This document shows, piece by piece, positions 49,010 through 59,959 of a DNA stretch of 64,000 bases. The notes beneath the pieces were generated by a model that saw only the letters and a program-made list of their open reading frames with translations, searched no databases and had not been told where the DNA came from. The number at the start of each line of letters is the position of its first letter. Position 1 is the first letter of the stretch. The position numbers and the translations under genes were made by a program. Source of the stretch: Pogona vitticeps (Eukaryota > Chordata > Lepidosauria > Squamata > Agamidae); NCBI RefSeq assembly GCF_051106095.1, contig NC_135785.1, positions 97,399,001-97,463,000 on the forward strand, read 5' to 3'.

Positions 49010-50014
49010 ACCCCAAATTCTGTGCAATCCTGAATCAGGCTCGAAAACCATCCACCTCTCGCCTATATCGCAACACATGGAAATCCTTTCTGAAATTCAC
49101 TGAATCCAAGGGAGTTACCCCAGTCCCATCATCTCTCTTGACTCTACTTACCTTCATCATGTATCTCTTTAACCTTGGACTGGCACATTCCACCATCAAA
49201 GTCTACATCTCAGCAATAGTAGCTCACCAACCCCTCGGATCTAGCTCTGCTAAACTTTTTCCCCACCCCACACTCAAGAGATTCCTCAGGGGCTTAAAGA
49301 ATATTCGCGCCCCCCCATCATAGAGAATTGTACCTCAGTGGTCGCTTCAACTCGTTCTTGAGGCACTCACAAAGCCGCCATTCAAACCGATGGCAACCTA
49401 CAATGAAAAGTCACTCTCAAGATGGCATTCCTCATAACGATTACCTCAGCTAGGAGAGCCAGTGAGCTGGCTGCTCTCAGATCGGACTCTCCCTATTTCC
49501 AGATGCACCCTGAGAAAGTCACCCTGTAGTTGGATGTGTCCTTCCTACCCAAGGTGGTGTCAGAATTCCACAACCCATCATACTGCCGTCCCTATTCCCA
49601 ACTCCATCCACTCCAATTGAGCATAAGCTCCATACTTTGGATGTGAGAAGAGCCACTGCCTTCTACCTTCACAGGACCAAGACTTTTAGACGTTCTCCAC
49701 ATCTCTTCTTGCGCTATCATGGCGCCAACAAGGGTGTACCTGCCTCTCCACAAACACTATCTAGATGGACGGTGCAATCGATGCAGTTGGCATATCAGCT
49801 TGCAGGCAAGCCAGTACCAGACCATCTCAAGGCACACTCTATCCAAGCTGTCTCCACATTGACTGCTCTACATCAAGGCATTCAGATACAGAGCATCTGT
49901 AAAGCGGCTACTCGGTCCAACCCTCTGACATTTGCCAAGTACTACCGCCTCAATGTCAGAGCCAAGAATGATGCCGCATTTGGAAGGCCGATCCTGTCAT
50001 CTCTGTTACCGTGA
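49010..50014 (+). pseudogene. DIRS copy B tyrosine recombinase remnant
   Basis: An N-terminal SAM-like segment (SRLYRNTWKSFLKFTES, then LLTFIMYLFNLGLAHSTIKV) and a C-terminal catalytic-domain segment (FLRYHGANKGVPASPQTLSR, then LKAHSIQAVSTLTALHQG) are recognisable. DIRS elements use this enzyme instead of an integrase to insert a circular DNA form. It is broken. Confidence 0.82.
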
Positions 50015-50049
50015 TGTCCCTCCATCCGGTGAGTCAGCTTGCTAATCAC

Positions 50050-50145
50050 CCATTTGTGTGCATTCACAGAGGCCACTATGAAGAAAGTTAGGTTACCTAC
50101 CTGTAACCATGGTTCTTCTACTGGATCTCTGAGAATTCACACATC
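50050..50145 (+). repeat. Internal complementary region of DIRS copy B
   Basis: The left part ACCCATTTGTGTGCATTCAC with AGAGGCCACTATGAAG is the inverse of the element's left end. The right part GTTAGGTTACCTACCTGTAA with CCATGGTTCTTCTACTGG is the inverse of its right end. Joined, they mirror the junction of the two element ends, the textbook DIRS template for completing the termini. Confidence 0.87.
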
Positions 50146-50216
50146 CCTCCCTTCCTGTCTGTCTGTCATGGTACCATTCTCACTATCTATTCCATATGGT
50201 AACAGAGGACTAGGGG

Positions 50217-50398
50217 AACTGAAAAGAAGGTTGAGGAGGCGGAGTTCATACCCTGTGGGTGGGGGATGACTAATTATCTCTTTTTTTCATCAGCTCTAGA
50301 ACTTTCTGAACATTCTGTGCAGGCGCAGGATAAACCCATTTGTGTGAATTCACAGAGGTCCACTAGAAGAACCATGGTTACAGTTAGGTAACCTAACT
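50217..50398 (+). repeat. Right terminal repeat of DIRS copy B
   Basis: GGTTGAGGAGGCGGAGTTCA through TGTGCAGGCGCAGGATAAAC is the inverse of the left terminal repeat. It then extends outward with CCATGGTTACAGTTAGGTAA, which pairs only with the internal complementary region. DIRS copy A ends in the same way at about 4,186. Confidence 0.85.
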
Positions 50399-52329
50399 TT
50401 TCTTTCTTTGTGTTTGATTATACGTTTTTGACCACGGGCTGCCTTGACCACAATTTTGCTCGTTGCCCCTCACGTCTTGATTACACGTTTTGACTACGGA
50501 TTGTTTTGACTATGATTTTGACCTTTATTCTGCCCGTCGCCTCTTGTTTTTCAACTGAGATTGTTCTTATCTTCTCCCGCGTTTTTCTAACTGACTGGAT
50601 ATTAGTGTTGGCTCGTCGACCTTTGGACTAGTATTTTTTTTCTTACAATCACGTTTTGGACTTGGTGCTCTGGGTCTACCCGTTGCTGACTTTGGACTGT
50701 TACCGGCTTCTTTTTCTATCATGATTTGGATTTTGGTGCCCCATGCCTACCGATTGCTAACTCGGACAGTCTATGGTTTCTGGCTTTTCATCCCAGTGAG
50801 TCCCCTTTTGTTCCAATTACCTGGGGTCTGTACCACTTTATGTCCAGGTCCCTTCAGAAAGTGTGTCTCGTGTACCTGAAAATTGCCATTCTCAGACAGT
50901 CACAAGCATTGCCTATTATGCCTAGGAGAGGGACACCAGCCCCAATCCTGCAAAGAGTGCAAAAAGTTTACGAGACCTGCCTTGAAAGTGAGACAACAAA
51001 GACTTAAGTTATTTCTTTAGGACTAAACCCTCTCAGCCTCAAAGCCCAGTGCTATGGAGACCACCCGAAAACCTTCATCCACGCCTCGACCCGAAGGCTC
51101 AGTCCACTCCCCACCTCTCTTATTGCCTTCGAAGCCCGCTGAAAAGACATCTAAAAATCATCAAGCTTGATGTAGAAAAAAATCATCCACCTCGACTTCG
51201 ACCGCGGCGTCGAAACCGCCATCAATGGGCAACCTTAAAAAGAAGAAGACCGTAGTTAAGAATAAAAAGGACAAGCATTCTATTAAGGGGGATCGACCTC
51301 AAGATATTGCCCCAGTCTCAGCCTCACTCCCATCTCCTATTTTAGAGGACTCCTCTCGAGACTGTGAGGTTTTTTTTTTTTTTTTTTTTGAGGGCATTGG
51401 GTCACTTCCACTCTGGCAGGCTCAGGCTTTGGTCTCTTTACCAAGCCGCTCACTCAGCCCTAGCCGTCTAGACACTGGTACATTGTCTAGCCAGGCTTCT
51501 GCCCATTCCAGCCGTGTTTCCACTGGGTGGGCAACGATTATACAACTATCAAATTTGGAGTCTTCAGTTCAGGGCTCTCTGCCCCATAAGAGAACTTCAA
51601 AGAGAAAGCACATCTCTCTGGATCGATTCCATGCTTCACGTTGGGAGGTTGTTGTCGTCCCCCCCTCCTCTCGACGTCAAACCAAATCGACCTATAATGA
51701 CCCCATATATAGAGAGTTTGAACGGAAACGAGCTCATCATCAACGTTGAGATGACGAATATGATACCGATTCCTGTTGTGAGAGCAAGGGATATGGTAGG
51801 CGTAAGAGAATTCGATATGTTTATGCCTCGTTGTTGTCCTCTTCTTCTCCATTCCCACCGAGGCATCAATGTCGAGTGGTTTACGAGGCTGACTCTTCAG
51901 TGTCTAAGTCCACTAAACATTGTGGCATATCCAAGGAGTGTTCTCGACAGGCGCCCTCTCATGTGAAGACTACCAGCACTGCTGCAGCAGTTTCTCAACC
52001 TCATGTTACTCCGCCACCTGTCCAACAACCATCTAAACATTCGGTACCCAGGCAGGTGCACAAAAGAAGGTAGGCACCACCATCACCATCTCCTTCATTT
52101 CAGGAGGATTCCTTTCCATCTTCCACTTCCGATCAAGAGCAGGAGATTTTTTTCTGAAGCTTTGGAAGAATCTCCCATCAATGGGCAAACTCCTGAATCT
52201 GATCTCTTTTCATTGGGCCCCTGCCATGGGCAGAGGGAGCTCAGCTCATGCACTGGGGTACCGTTAAAAACAATCACAGTGCCAGAAGTACTAATATGTT
52301 GCCACATACCACCCTGACCTTAGTTCTGG

Positions 52330-52490
52330 GATAGGAGTCAACTAGGGGAATACAGAGATCTCTAGGGAGGGATTGAAAGAATTCTGCCCCATGTCCTGGA
52401 GAGTCATTGCTGCTGCATAGTTGTCAGTACTAGCCTAGATGGGCCAATGTCCTGACTCAGTGGAAGACAGCTTCCAAGGTTTGATAGTCT
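52330..52490. repeat. Fragment of a common reptile repeat
   Basis: CTAGCCTAGATGGGCCAATG followed by TCCTGACTCAGTGGAAGACA and GCTTCCAAG resembles the end of a widespread sauropsid repeat, possibly CR1-related. Ends are not defined. The stretch from 52,212 to 52,680 otherwise holds nothing recognisable. Confidence 0.4.
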
Positions 52491-52682
52491 CAGCAAACCC
52501 ATATCTTAGTGAATGGGATGGAGTGTGAAGTTTAATTTTAATGTCAAAACATGTTAGTTCACTGACTGAAAGTATCAGAGTATTTTGAATCCTTTAATTT
52601 TATTCTTGTCCATGATGAAAAGTGTTAAAAATTGAAAAAAAAATTAGTTTAATTATTCTTATAAGCAATATCACTTCATGGT

Positions 52683-52969
52683 ATGGGCAGGGCGCGCTTG
52701 CGGAAGGGTGGATGAACAGAACACACTTGTGGAGGGGAGAGGTGCGCTCGCACGCATGCACGATGTGGCGGAGCGTGCTCGCAGAGGGGAGGGGTACACA
52801 TTCATGGAGGGGCAGAGCGTGCTCATACGCATGCGTGGAGGCAGGGTGCGCTCACATGTGTGCAGGTGGTGGGCCATGCGTGCGGGGGCGGGAGGTCTCT
52901 CCCCTCCGCCCGGTCCTGCCATGGCCATGGACCGGCACCAGACTGCACACCAGGGGTTGGGGACCCCTG
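52683..52969. mobile_element. hAT element, right part, with GC-rich minisatellite
   Basis: The right end GGTTGGGGACCCCTG is the inverse of the CAGGGGTCCCCAACC type of hAT terminus, preceded by GGCCATGGACCGGCACC. The interior is an irregular minisatellite of GTGCGCTCGCACGCATG-like units. The left terminus was not found. Frames across it on both strands are composition artefacts. Confidence 0.6.
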
Positions 52970-53195
52970 GTCTAGGACACACCCCTAGAGCATTGCCATT
53001 ACCTTTAGAGTGTTCTTACGCAGTTTCAACTATTCTTATTAATGGACAAAACAAAATAGGGAATGCATTAGTTTGTATAGTATGTATTATTTATCATATT
53101 ATATTCATCTGTGCCAGCCACATTGGTTGGTATTGCATTTCTGGGCTGATTCAGAGCATAGTTTTCTATTTTTAGAAGCTGAAATGTTATCTGGT

Positions 53196-53578
53196 TATCC
53201 TCCCAGTTATCTGAAGGATGCCCTAAATTCATGTGTTGCCCCAGCCTACATATTTATGTCATCCTTGAAGGTTCTCTTTATTGGGATGCCTCCCAGATCA
53301 CTAAGGTTGGACGGCACTAGGTCTAAGGCCTTCTCAGTGATGGCTGCAAATATGGAATTACCTCCCTCTCACAAGAAGGATACATAGGCTGCTTTGAAGA
53401 AAGTTTTAAAAATCCATCTATCCTCTTTGCTTTTAATTGAGAAGTCTTTTGTTATCCACTACTGATAGACATTTTGAAACTGGTTTTATTTATACTTGTT
53501 ACAATGGTTTTATGCTGTAGGCTGTGTTGGGAAAGTAAGCCATCTTGACAGGTGGGTAAGAAACAAATAAAACATTAT
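53196..53578 (+). mobile_element. Old L2/CR1-group LINE 3' fragment
   Basis: The sequence recalls the C-terminal end of a Jockey-group ORF2 (MPPRSLRLDGTRSKAFSVMA, then a block where WNxLP is expected) followed by a 3' untranslated end with TGTAGGCTGTGTTGGGAAAG and AACAAATAAAAC. Truncated and decayed. Confidence 0.55.
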
Positions 53579-53868
53579 TTGTGCCACATGGCAATTTTGA
53601 AGACACTACAAGCTTTGGTTCATGTTGCTATGTTTCTGATTGGGTGACGTAAACATTAGTAGAATATCGAACATGTTATTTCTCCATGGAAGGTGGTGGC
53701 TCCAATTTCATGATTGTAAATAAAGTGCTCCTGGTTTTACTCTGGGCTTTACAGCAGCTATCCTGTCATAATAGATTCAGCACTTGAGATAGCTTCTTGA
53801 AAAACTCAGAATAAAGAATCGGAACTGATTCAATCATAAAATCTGATTCACCACCTCTGAGTGCTAAC

Positions 53869-54330
53869 TAGAGATGGGATAGTTATATTCATCTCCCAGG
53901 GGAGATGAATGCAAATATTGCCACCATAGGTGGCTGGGCCCTTTGGACCCACCCCCCAAAACTGGGTGGTCCATTTACCACTTGTGGCGCGACACACACT
54001 GCCATTGTTGGTCGAACTGCGCCAATCGCAGAAATAGCCTGGCAGGCACTTGCCTGCCTCCCTGCACTGGTGACCACTCAGCAGTTGACTTGTCATCCCA
54101 CCTCCTTGCGAGAGTGGTCAGCAGTGCAGGGAGGCAGGCAAGTGCTGGCTGGGCTACTTCCACAGCGCAAACGATGGTGCAGCGCAAACAATGACAGCCA
54201 TGCACACTGCACTGTAAGTGGTAGGTGATCCAGCCAGCTCTTGGAGGTGGGTCCAAAGGGACCAGCCACTTGTGGTGGCAATATTTGTCTTTGTCATCCC
54301 TGGGAGACAAATACGAATATCCTAGCTTTA
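53869..54330. mobile_element. hAT non-autonomous element with long internal hairpin
   Basis: The ends TAGAGATGGGATA and, inverted from the right, TAAAGCTAGGATA are flanked by the exact 8-bp duplication GTGCTAAC (53,861-53,868 and 54,331-54,338). The interior contains inverted copies of GCAGGCACTTGCCTGCCTCC and GTGGTCAGCAGTGCAGGGA. The overlapping frames of about 60-110 codons on both strands mirror each other because of the palindrome. Confidence 0.85.
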
Positions 54331-54694
54331 GTGCTAACTACAAAAGAGAAGTTTTAAACCCCACTGATTTAGCAGACATGTTGTTTATTAACCATGGTCA
54401 TACTTTATTTTGTCACCTAAACCTGTATATTAGAATGCACAACTTGGTTGCCCCTATGTTTCACAACCTACTTTGCTAAACATTGTGTAGAAATGAACAT
54501 CCTTTTTAGAATATGTGAAAACTCACATGGCAGAGGAATCTTTCCTGCCAGCTGTATCTGTTTTGCTAGGCTGCTGATGCAAAGGTTTGTAAATTTCTTC
54601 AGTTGTCATTGAATGGCTGTGCATGGAAAGATCTTCCCAGGGGTTTGCTCTATACAAAGTACATCCCACACATTATCATTATTCATTTGTTTTG

Positions 54695-54704
54695 CGCGCG
54701 CGCG

Positions 54705-54758
<54 letters not shown>

Positions 54759-54797
54759 TGCATGCACGCACGCACGCACACACACACACACACACAC
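54695..54797 (+). repeat. (CA)n microsatellite with CG-rich edges
   Basis: A (GC)n-CA tract with GCATGCATGC inside. It produces spurious His-Thr, Cys-Val and Arg-Ala repeat frames. Confidence 0.95.
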
Positions 54798-55002
54798 GTT
54801 CTTCCTGTGTCACATTTGTTACTGTGGACTGTTGTTCATCTGAAGAAAATATGTCATTTGTCTGTATGAACTGAGATTTTCAGCTGATTCATGAACAGCT
54901 TTTGTTAACTGTAAGAGTTAACAGAAGGGGAGGAAAGGCAGAAGCACCATCGAGGCACATGTCTAAGTTCAGATGGATTCTTTCCTTCTCTGTATCCTAG
55001 AC

Positions 55003-55555
55003 CAATGGTTCTTAACCTTTTTGAAAGAAACGCCCCCTTGAGCCATTGAGGAAGTTATCATCGCCCCCCTCTTATTTCTTATTATATCTTATTTATTTGT
55101 TTGTTTGTTTATTTATTTAAGACACTTAAATCCAATGACCCCTGAAAACAAAATTTAATTCCAAGAAAATGAAATGCCCCCCAAAAGTAACATTTAATGA
55201 TTTAGTTGCAAGCGAATTTTGAGACTCAAAAAGAAATATAAAAAGGGCATAAAATGCAGGAACTAAAAATTTCAAGACGAAAACTCTGAAAATAAATTAA
55301 GATATGTATTCGCGAAGGCTTTCACGGCCCGAAAAACCCACAACAACCATTAAATTAAGATAGGAGGAAAATATATATATTCATGCACATTGTAAAAAGG
55401 CTGCAGCCATCTTCACAGGTTTGGCTTGCTCCAGCGCCCCCCTACCGCCCCCCTTCTGCTCCAGTGCCCCCACGCCGCCCCTTTTCGTTCTACCGCCCCC
55501 CTGAAAAATGAAATCGCCCCCTGGGGGGCATTATCGCCCAGGTTAAGAACCACTG
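55003..55555. mobile_element. hAT non-autonomous element
   Basis: The termini CAATGGTTCTTAACCT and, inverted from the right, CAGTGGTTCTTAACCT have the exact 8-bp duplication TCCTAGAC (54,995-55,002 and 55,556-55,563). The interior has runs of CGCCCCC at both edges and an AT-rich centre. A 46-bp Penelope-derived insert lies at 55,305-55,350. The minus-strand frame 55,413-55,880 crosses the edge of this element and is not a gene. Confidence 0.92.
55305..55350 (+). mobile_element. 46-bp Penelope-derived micro-insertion
   Basis: The insert joins CGCGAAGGCTTTCACGGCC, a Penelope inverted-leader sequence, to CGAAAAACCCACAACAACC, the Penelope 3' end also seen at 45,660-45,677. A perfect 12-bp duplication TAAATTAAGATA flanks it (55,293-55,304 and 55,351-55,362). 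Both ends of a Penelope insertion are present with almost nothing between them. Confidence 0.75.
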
Positions 55556-55563
55556 TCCTAGAC

Positions 55564-58500
55564 AGTGCAGCCAGTGAAAAGAAGAGTTCAAATATGATTT
55601 GATACAGCCTATCATTAAAGAAAACGAATAGAGCATCAGGAAAGCAGAGGTAATTACAACATAGACAACTATATATAAGTGTATGTCGGTGTGTATTCAT
55701 TTCCTTGTCCTTCAGATAGATAGCAAAAGTCTGCCATGCAGAAAAGAACATGTCTATTTTAAAGTGAAGTTCTGGACTCAAGCAAATTTGCTTGTTGTTA
55801 AAAGGAGGGGAGAGAATAGAATTAAGTGGCTTGAGGGAAGAAGTAATCAGTACAATAGTGTTTATGTATTGCTTGCACATAGAACAGTCATGAATTTTGC
55901 AGCTCCTGGAAGTAGGGAGAGTGGCTTTGAAGCAGACCTAGTAATGTTCTGCATACAGTCTAATCATTCTTGTTTGTCAAAGCAGTTCTAAATGCATTTA
56001 AGAGATTATCCATGCAGTACTCAGGGCCCTGTGGCTCAGGGGGAAAGAGGGAATCAGGATTATTTTGCTAGTTTTCTTCCTAGCAGTTCTTTAGGTAGGT
56101 TCCAGTGTTGGGCACATGTTACTGTAACACTGGAATTTAGCAGAATTGAGAGGGGTAACGTCCCCTTTGCAGTGCAGACATTTGTGGACTTTCAGATCAG
56201 TAACCCAATCCGGGAGGGGGGGGGGTTACTTGCTGAAAGTTCTTTATTCAGAGCTAAGGAAGAAAACCCATTTCAATTTCCAGTCAGTGATTAGAAACAA
56301 GAATGCTGGAGGGTTTTTTTTTGCAACCGCACATGCTACCTCTAGTAGGGATGTCTGAGAGGGACCTTTCTAGGCCGGGGTGAGAGTCAGCCCATCCAGC
56401 ACTAACCAATCATTCCTTCCCTGCCTCTGATTTCAAAGAGTGCTCCACCTCTCTGCTCTTTAGCTCTTTTGTCTGTTGAAAATCAGTTGATTTGTTGAGG
56501 CCTGTTGCTCAAAGTAGTCATGTTTTTAGCTTACTGTTTGATTTGTTCAACTGTAAGTAAATTAAACCTTTTTATTCCTTCTCCAACTAATGTCTCAGAA
56601 TGAGTTATTGAGACTTTAAGTGCCAGTTGAGGAGAAAAAGTGGTGGACTATTCTGGGGAACTTGAAGCTAATTCTTTTCTGTGGCTCCTCCACTTCTGCT
56701 GCACAGCTAGAGGAATTTAACCTGAAATTCAAAACTCTGCAATAAAGACTGATATAAAGACATTAAAACTTTACATAGGCTGTGCCTGTATTGAGCACAG
56801 CAGGTCAGTCAGTAGCTGCATACCTGTTTTGCATTGCCTCCAGCTGGCTCCTCTGTTTAAAAGGCTGTCAGGAGACAGGACAGTCTTCAAGCATTATATA
56901 CTTGAAATCCAATCAATCCAACAAATGTCCAGTTTACACAGCAAGAGAACCATATTATGATGGGAGAGCAAGGGCCTTGAAATTGCCTATCTGTTGTTAG
57001 CACTGGACAACAGAGTGAGCTGGCACACAGAGTGAATGTTCTTGCTCCAACGGAGTATGTTGTAGTTCTGCCTATATTAATTATTTTTAAATGTGCAGCT
57101 GTATGTTCAGATTAACCTATAAAATGTTATGCAAATCTACACCTTATTTTATTCTCTTCCTTGGCAAGGTTTAAGTGGCCATCATAATCACAACTGAGTT
57201 AGAATACAACACAGCTGAGAACAGTCCATGTGTCTTCCAGTCTCATTTTTTAACACTTGCCAGTAACTCTTATAGTGAAAAAGAAATGAAGTCATCTCTC
57301 ACTGGGTTACAGTTTTAGTGTACCATAAAGTAATGTGCCTTATATTCTCATTACCGTAGAAAAGAATGAATTGAAGGTAACTGATTATGTGTACTAGATA
57401 TGTATAACTAGTTATTTCTAAATTCTGTCATCCATTCCCACTTCCACAGATTTTCAGGATATACAGAGGAGAGCTGATTGAGAAATAAACAGTGTTAGTT
57501 TACACGCTTTTCATGAATGTTACCTATTTAAAGATATATTGTTTCCTAGCAGTGTGTTGTGACCAATTGTAAAGTTTGCAAAAATCTGCTTAATATCTTT
57601 CAATATCCCTGTATTAGAAATGAATGATTGCTTTTTTAAATTATTGGTAACCACTCTATCCCCTCCTGTATAGATACATTTCTTGGGTGATTTTATTATA
57701 TGCATAATAATAGTATTAGTAAGCTCAGATTTCCTTTGAATAAAAATGATTGGGAACAATATCTACCCTCAAGCATCTTTAATGTCATTACAGAAGGGTA
57801 GGAGTAAATTAAGCGGTATTTAGCCACCAAAGTCTTTAATTTCATTGCATTGGAGTGGGAGTGAGACATTATGAGGTCCAATTTTAAAAGTCAGTAATGT
57901 TTTTACATCTGAGTAGGAGTAAATTAAACAAAATCACTCCTGCACTGTTAATATCATTTTAATTGAACGTCATTCAGTTTCTAGCTGCTGCTACAATACA
58001 GCAGGCAATGCAATGGGTCTGACAAACAATTACAGTCCAGGTCCCATCTCTCCTAGAATGATGGAACTGTAGTTATGGGGAATGGGCAGGACAAGGACAA
58101 GGACCTGACAAGGCGGTAGCAAAACTTTCCTTGTCTCTTCAATGAAGCCTGCATTCAGTAGCTTAAAATATTGCACAAACAAGATCTAATCTGGCAAGTC
58201 TGCAAACCAGGTCATTATTTCTTGCATTTGGTTTTGTTTTGTTTTTTAAGATGTGATTCAGTGCCAGAATAAACAAATGGAATTAGCTTGTCCACATAGA
58301 ATTCACTGTTGGTTCCATCTTGATAGTAAGACAGATGAAAAATGGAGGCAGGGAGAAAGAAAGCTAATCAGTGAACAAACACATGGGATGTTTTGTGCAA
58401 GAAAATCAGTAGAGTCAAATTGAAGCAAAGCCCAGGAGAGAAAAAGGAGAAAGAAATCTACATTTTATTCTATGACTACATAGAGAATACAATATAAGTT

Positions 58501-58840
58501 TTGATTCCTTGGTACAAGACTCAGTACTCTGGCATGGAACACTGTGCATTAGAGACAGTGTGCAGAAATTGTGGTGTTTGTTCACTGTTAATAATATAAG
58601 TATGCTTGGCCACTCAGAAATGCTGGGGGAAATCCTGACAGCACTGGGATATTTCCTCCACTGCCCCATTGAGAAAGTCTGTAAAACTCTACATCTGCAC
58701 AGTACTGGATCTGATTACTCATTGTCCATATGAACAGCATCTTATCTATCTGTAGGAGCTGCGGCAAGCAAATGGAAGACTCAGGTTCTTGTGATTTCTC
58801 AGGCCTTCTCAGAGTTTGGAAATAACTAGTTACAAGTAAT
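55564..58840. other. Non-coding DNA
   Basis: No gene is supportable. A stretch at about 56,340-56,700, with AAATTAAACCTTTTTATTCC and TGAGTTATTGAGACTTT, faintly recalls an LTR end, but I see no partner or target duplication. A faint MITE arm pair lies at about 58,025-58,085. The rest looks unique and AT-rich. Confidence 0.45.
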
Positions 58841-58843
58841 ATA

Positions 58844-59269
58844 CAGTGGTGCCTCGCTAGACAGTTAGCCCGCATGACAGTTTTTTCGCTAGACATTGGC
58901 TTTTTGTGATCGCTATAGTGATCTGCAAAACAGTGATTCCTATGGGGGAATTTCACTGGACAATGTTTGGTCCCTGCTTCGCAAACCGATTTTCACTAGA
59001 CGATGATTTTGACAGCTCCCTCCGCGCTCGCAAACAGGTGTTTTCGGGACCTAAGCTTCGCAAGGCAGCGATTTAAACAGCTGATCAGCGGTTCGCAAAG
59101 CGGCTTTCCTATGGCCGATCTTCGCTAGACAACGACGATTCTTCCCCATTGGAATGCATTAAACAGGTTTCAATGCATTCCAATGGGGAAATGCTTTTCG
59201 CTAGACAATGATTTTGCTAAACAGTGATTTCAGTGGAATGGATTATCATCATCTAGCGAGGCACTACTG
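58844..59269. mobile_element. Tc1/mariner-type MITE
   Basis: The left end CAGTGGTGCCTCGCTAGAC and the inverted right end CAGTAGTGCCTCGCTAGAT are flanked by TA (58,842-58,843 and 59,270-59,271). The 426-bp interior repeats TTCGCTAGACAATGATTTT-like units in both orientations. It shares its terminus, but not its body, with the MITE at 4,403-5,084. Confidence 0.88.
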
Positions 59270-59543
59270 TAGTTCTCTATAAGATGTTACTTTTGAAATG
59301 AAGTATAAGAAAGTTACTGAGAGGCAACAAAGCAATTAATGTAACAAGCCAAATTTCCCAGTTACGTTCAGATTTTTCTTTTAAAATGCATTTTAAAGTA
59401 TTTTTTACCAGGAGTTATTCCAGTTTTATGCCACTGTCATCCATCTAAAGGTGTTTTCCCCAAAACCTTTGAAAATTAAGGAAACAGTATTGAGCAACAC
59501 AATACATAATGCAGCACATTACTTTTAAAAGAATATTGTAACA

Positions 59544-59955
59544 TGTCATGGCAACTCTGGCATCTGCCTAGGTCATGAATATTCATATGCTATCTGCATA
59601 GACCAATGGGAGTGCTGGAGGGGCGGAGTCACGAGATATAAGAGACTCAGCAGCAGGAGGGGGAGTTTTAGTTTGCGACATTGAGAGTTGAGAGAGTTTT
59701 GGAATTTGGCCGGGAGAGTGGTGGTTGAGAGTGGATGAAGGAGGATTTTTGTTAAGAGTTAACAACATTGCTTGAAATATCATAATCTGTAACAATAAAT
59801 AATTTCTATTTGGTTCTTTTAAAAATGACACATTGCCTGGACCCCTATTATTAATATTAAACAATGTTGATGTAATCAACTGGTGGCAACTGAAAGGCAT
59901 GTAGCGTGAGCTCTTAGTTTGGTGAAACAAGCAGGGGCCACATGGTACCATGACA
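59544..59955. mobile_element. Candidate solo-LTR-like fossil
   Basis: Begins TGTCATGG and ends CCATGACA (perfect 8-bp inverted ends of TG...CA type). Inside are a CCAAT box, a GC box (GGGGCGG) and a TATA-like GATATAAGA within about 50 bp at 59,603-59,645, and an AATAAATAATT polyadenylation-like site at about 59,793. No matching target duplication or internal retroviral part is seen. It looks short and isolated, of unclear age; family unknown. Confidence 0.35.
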
Positions 59956-59959
59956 GCAA

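Larger units (their letters stand above)
46293..50398 (+). mobile_element. DIRS-type retrotransposon fossil, copy B (all parts recognisable, broken)
   Basis: Ordered parts: left inverted terminal repeat, short Gag-like region (about 46,600-46,990), reverse transcriptase (about 47,200-47,950), RNase H (about 47,990-48,730), tyrosine recombinase (about 49,010-50,014), internal complementary region (50,050-50,145) and right inverted terminal repeat. This is the DIRS order, and such elements integrate by recombinase without target duplication. The Gag-like part is reduced. There are roughly half a dozen or more breaks in the coding part, so it is a fossil of moderate age. It lies inside copy C. 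Confidence 0.88.
46104..52212 (+). mobile_element. DIRS-type retrotransposon fossil, copy C (host of nested copy B)
   Basis: The left terminus (about 46,104-46,292) starts with TTCTTCGTGGCCTCTGTGA, closely matching the left terminus of copy D at 60,764. Copy B interrupts it, and copy C resumes near 50,399 with the same leader and Gag-like region as copy D. Shared features are a zinc-finger-like cysteine region at about 50,840-51,000 and PSPILEDSSRD near 51,330. The match to D fades near 52,212, so the polymerase and recombinase parts are absent. It is broken many times. Copy B must have arrived after copy C. Confidence 0.75.

Noticed and set aside
53848-54310. Mirror-image frames on both strands
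   Set aside because: They are produced by the palindromic interior of a hAT element.
56340-56700. Possible LTR end
   Set aside because: Only a vague resemblance near a polyadenylation-like region; no partner repeat, defined ends or target duplication.
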